Source of the DNA: Prevotella sp.
GTDB taxonomy: Bacteria; Bacteroidota; Bacteroidia; Bacteroidales; Bacteroidaceae
Reading direction: 5' to 3'
Length of the DNA: 7,087 nt
NCBI GenBank assembly: GCA_022511055.1
Contig: JAFLSH010000159.1
Coordinates: 1-7,087, forward strand
A program made the translations under genes and the position numbers. This document shows positions 5,084 to 7,087 of the stretch, one piece after another (the stretch's first letter is position 1; every line of letters starts with the position of its first letter). Under the pieces are notes generated by a model, which was given only the letters and a program-made list of their open reading frames with translations, was not told the origin of the DNA and made no database searches.

Positions 5084-6073
5084 TTATTTCTGTTTGAAAA
5101 TCACTTTGTTCGCACCGCTCGTGATTTGCATGGCTTCGGGATGCTCCTTGATGTACGAGTCAATGTGGCGCACCCGCTTCTCGGCCAGAATCTCGTCTAC
5201 GGCAATGAGAATGCCCGTCTCCTCAACGGCGCCGAAGCCGTTGTTGATGGCCGTGCCGAAGAGCTTCATGGTGGGTGACAGGCACATGTAGGCATTCACC
5301 AGCGGCGGAATGTTGTAGCCCATCGCCCGCACCTCACGATTCAGTATGCGGTAGTCGGCCTTGAAGTCGTCTTCGCAGAAGATGGTCTTCAGCTCGTTCA
5401 GGTCGGCTTCCAGCTGCAGCGGCTTCTTGGGAATAATCAGGTTGTCCTTGTCGTCGAAGTGCTTCCGCAGGAAATACAGAATCATGTCGCGCCCCTTGCG
5501 TATGTAGCTGGGGTACATGGTCATCTTCCCGAAGAAATACTTCACGTTGGGCTTGATAACGGTCAGCGCGCCCAGTCCGTCCCACAGGTTGTCGAGCGCG
5601 AACAGGCTCTTGGCGCCCATGCGCGAACTCTGGTAGGGCAACGACACGAAGGAACGCCCCAGCTCGATGGTGTAGGGCATGTAGTCGCGCAGAAACCTGT
5701 CAGAGAAGTGGAACATGTGGCTGGTGGCGAGAATGGGCTGCCCGTCGGCACCCATCTCCCAGTCTGTGCCTAACAGATAGCGGTAGCCGCCGATAATCTC
5801 CTCGGCCTCCGGGTTCCAGACAATGAGCTGCTTGTAGCAGTTCTCGCACGTGTCAAACTCGTCAATGTCCGCTGGCTTCCCCGTGCCGCCACCTGCCTCA
5901 CGGAAGGCAATCTCGCGCAACCGCCCGATTTCCAGCATCACATTGGGGGCATTGTGATGGGTGATGACATAGATTTCGTTGTTGCTCTTGTTGGTCATGC
6001 GCAGCTGCTTGTCGGGTGTCAGCTCGCTTTTGAGCAGTTCCTTGGAAATCGGTGCAATAATTTCTTGTTCCAT
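5084..6073 (-). CDS. glsB: GNAT-type N-acyltransferase, probable glycine-lipid N-acyltransferase (GlsB-like, 'hemolysin' family)
   Basis: The 329-residue product belongs to the OlsB/GlsB-like acyltransferases, often annotated as putative hemolysin. The family moves a 3-hydroxyacyl chain to the amine of a small amino acid, ornithine in OlsB and glycine in GlsB, the first step of amino-acid lipid synthesis. Visible family motifs are GRLREIAFRE at 50-59, an acidic D-x-D-E-F-D segment at 69-74, GGYRYL at 95-100 and ELGRSFV at 137-143. The C-terminal part after about residue 200 resembles the longer Bacteroidetes forms. I chose the ATG at 6073. A longer reading from a GTG at 6139 would add 22 residues without family character and would overlap the previous gene. 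The gene follows the PlsC-type gene by 49 nt, and its TAA stop directly abuts the next ATG. Which amino acid it uses is inferred from the phylum, not seen. Confidence 0.84.
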   Translation of the reverse strand: MEQEIIAPISKELLKSELTPDKQLRMTNKSNNEIYVITHHNAPNVMLEIGRLREIAFREAGGGTGKPADIDEFDTCENCYKQLIVWNPEAEEIIGGYRYLLGTDWEMGADGQPILATSHMFHFSDRFLRDYMPYTIELGRSFVSLPYQSSRMGAKSLFALDNLWDGLGALTVIKPNVKYFFGKMTMYPSYIRKGRDMILYFLRKHFDDKDNLIIPKKPLQLEADLNELKTIFCEDDFKADYRILNREVRAMGYNIPPLVNAYMCLSPTMKLFGTAINNGFGAVEETGILIAVDEILAEKRVRHIDSYIKEHPEAMQITSGANKVIFKQK

Positions 6074-6122
6074 TGGGGGTATTGTTTGTTTTATATGTTG
6101 ACCTACGGATGGGCATCCGCCG

Positions 6123-6947
6123 TCAGAGTTCGTAGACACGCGCCCTGACCCACTGGGCCCACTCGGTCGGTGTCTTGCTCTTGTCGAAGGTTTGCCATGG
6201 TATGGGTTTCCCGAAGCTGACTCGGAAAGTCTTGTGCGTGTTCTTGTACATCTCGTCGACCAGAAAGAGCATGGCCAGATTGAACGGCAGGCAGCGGTCG
6301 GAGAAGTTGGCCAGGCGGTAGAAGAAGCTCGAATTCTCGCCGCTGAAGTGTATGGGCACTACATCGCGCTGGTACTCCACGCTCTTCGAGATGAAGGTCT
6401 TTGTCCACGGAATGTCGCTGATGACCCCGTTCTTGCGGCGCGAGCATAGGCCGGCGGGGAACATGAGCATGTGATTCTGGCTCTCGAAGCCGGCCTTCAC
6501 CATGCGGGGAAAGTCACGGCTCTGCTTGCCCGTCTTGTTGATGGGAATGCAGAGCGGTGCCAGGCCGGGCAGGTTCATCAGCAGGTCGTTCACCAGGTAG
6601 CGGAAGCGCGAGTCGTAGTGGCGGCCGATAATGGCGCCCAACGCCACGCCGTCCTCACCGCCCAAGGGGTGGTTTGACACGAAGGTGTACAGCCGCCCGT
6701 CGTCTTTGGCGGGCAGGTTCTCCTCGCCGTGCAGTTCCAGTGTCATGTCCAGGTATTTCACGCAGGCTTCCAGCCACTCCGTTCCCGTCTTGTCGCGGTT
6801 TTCCCACAAGAAAGCGTTCACGGCATCCTGGTGTACAATGCGTTTCAGCCACGACTTCAGTGGTCGCGGCACCCATTTGGCCTTTGCCCCCATCTTGCCT
6901 TCCAGTATGGCATTGATGTCGATAGTCTTCTCTGTTACAGTTGTCAT
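6123..6947 (-). CDS. glsA: PlsC-type O-acyltransferase, probable glycine-lipid O-acyltransferase (GlsA-like)
   Basis: The 274-residue product is a lysophospholipid acyltransferase-family protein predicted to work at the inner membrane. From the family and its neighbour, it should transfer a second fatty acyl chain to the hydroxyl of an N-(3-hydroxyacyl) amino acid, giving a di-acylated glycine-type lipid. The acyltransferase core covers about residues 70-230. The catalytic block is NHPLGGEDG at 92-100, with His93 and Asp99, which gives HX5D spacing instead of the usual HX4D. The block that normally reads FPEG is FPAGLCSRR at 163-171. Both deviations fit my recollection of the Bacteroidetes members of this family and need not mean loss of activity. 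An ATG start fits a TAnnTTTG box about 32 nt upstream. It is the first gene of a three-gene unit and is followed after 49 nt by the glsB-like gene. An alternative is a phospholipid acyltransferase, but the pairing argues against that. Confidence 0.82.
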   Translation of the reverse strand: MTTVTEKTIDINAILEGKMGAKAKWVPRPLKSWLKRIVHQDAVNAFLWENRDKTGTEWLEACVKYLDMTLELHGEENLPAKDDGRLYTFVSNHPLGGEDGVALGAIIGRHYDSRFRYLVNDLLMNLPGLAPLCIPINKTGKQSRDFPRMVKAGFESQNHMLMFPAGLCSRRKNGVISDIPWTKTFISKSVEYQRDVVPIHFSGENSSFFYRLANFSDRCLPFNLAMLFLVDEMYKNTHKTFRVSFGKPIPWQTFDKSKTPTEWAQWVRARVYEL

Positions 6948-6978
6948 GAATAGAGTACGCTAACTTGCTTATGAGTTG

Positions 6979-7013
6979 CAAAATTAGCAAAATAAAATGA
7001 CAAATAGAACAAA
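6979..7013 (-). promoter_or_regulatory. Probable Bacteroidetes-type promoter for the glsA-glsB-beta-helix unit
   Basis: On the minus strand the sequence TAATTTTG (plus 6979-6986) matches the -7 consensus TAnnTTTG of the primary sigma factor of Bacteroidetes. Two TTTG boxes lie upstream, at 7001-7004 and 7010-7013, with spacers of 14 and 23 nt; neither equals the usual 19-21 nt. The surrounding DNA (about 6950-7045) is strongly AT-rich compared with the genes. A start near 6972 would give a leader of about 25 nt. The -7 box is good evidence, the -33 box is weak. Confidence 0.55.
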
Positions 7014-7063
7014 TTAACATAATTTACTATGCAAAACGCTACTTTTTGTCACTTCAAGGGCTG

Positions 7064-7087
7064 TTCCGCAAATGTAATCTTGCGGAA
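7064..7087. repeat. Inverted repeat at the right window edge
   Basis: TTCCGCAA (7064-7071) and TTGCGGAA (7080-7087) are perfect 8-bp inverted arms around an 8-nt loop. The right arm ends on the last base, so the stem may continue outside the window. No T-run is visible inside the window. The minus strand also carries TACATTTG (plus 7069-7076), a match to TAnnTTTG, inside this dyad. It could be the terminator of a neighbouring gene, an operator over a second promoter, or an intergenic palindrome. Confidence 0.5.

Noticed and set aside
6074..6139. GTG-initiated N-terminal extension of the glsB-like gene
   Set aside because: It adds 22 residues with no family similarity and overlaps the upstream gene by 17 nt; the ATG at 6073 fits better.

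Overview
The window looks like chromosomal DNA from the order Bacteroidales, most likely a GC-rich member of the Prevotellaceae. The protein families point there: a glycine-lipid acyltransferase pair, an ECF21-like sigma factor, and a fused anti-sigma/outer-membrane barrel protein of a type known only from Bacteroidota. A -7 promoter box of the Bacteroidetes form TAnnTTTG supports this. Genes are GC-rich and the main promoter region is AT-rich. All six genes lie on the minus strand, so transcription runs from right to left.

Right block (about 7087 to 2727): an AT-rich promoter region is followed by a glsA-like O-acyltransferase (6947-6123), a glsB-like N-acyltransferase (6073-5084) and a secreted three-part protein with a pectin-lyase-type beta-helix (5083-2831). 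The first two would make glycine-type amino-acid lipids, with the GNAT enzyme acylating the amine and the PlsC-type enzyme acylating the hydroxyl. The stop codon of glsB touches the start codon of the beta-helix gene, so the secreted protein is probably translationally coupled to the lipid genes. A dyad with T-runs on both strands (2727-2768) probably ends this unit.

Left block (2663 to 298): a 193-residue lipoprotein, an ECF sigma factor and a dual-membrane-spanning anti-sigma factor of the Dma type, closely packed with a 12-nt gap and then a 4-nt ATGA overlap. In Bacteroides thetaiotaomicron a Dma/Das pair of this architecture controls outer-membrane vesicle production. The inferred model here is that the C-terminal outer-membrane barrel and the Pro/Thr-rich periplasmic linker sense the envelope state, while the N-terminal cytoplasmic segment holds the sigma factor. 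The lipoprotein may be an output or a sensor partner.

Left end (297 to 1): no gene. Reading in the direction of transcription, it holds a 13-bp tandem duplication at the stop codon of the anti-sigma gene, an 83-nt tract whose transcript would contain no G and much C (a Rho-utilisation-like signal), and a cluster of short palindromic modules with mutually exclusive hairpins. The right edge of the window also ends in a hairpin.

The most notable content is the Dma-type envelope-stress locus with an unrecognised lipoprotein, the coupling of glycine-lipid synthesis to a beta-helix protein, and the structured 3' region. All family calls come from reading motifs; no database search was possible.
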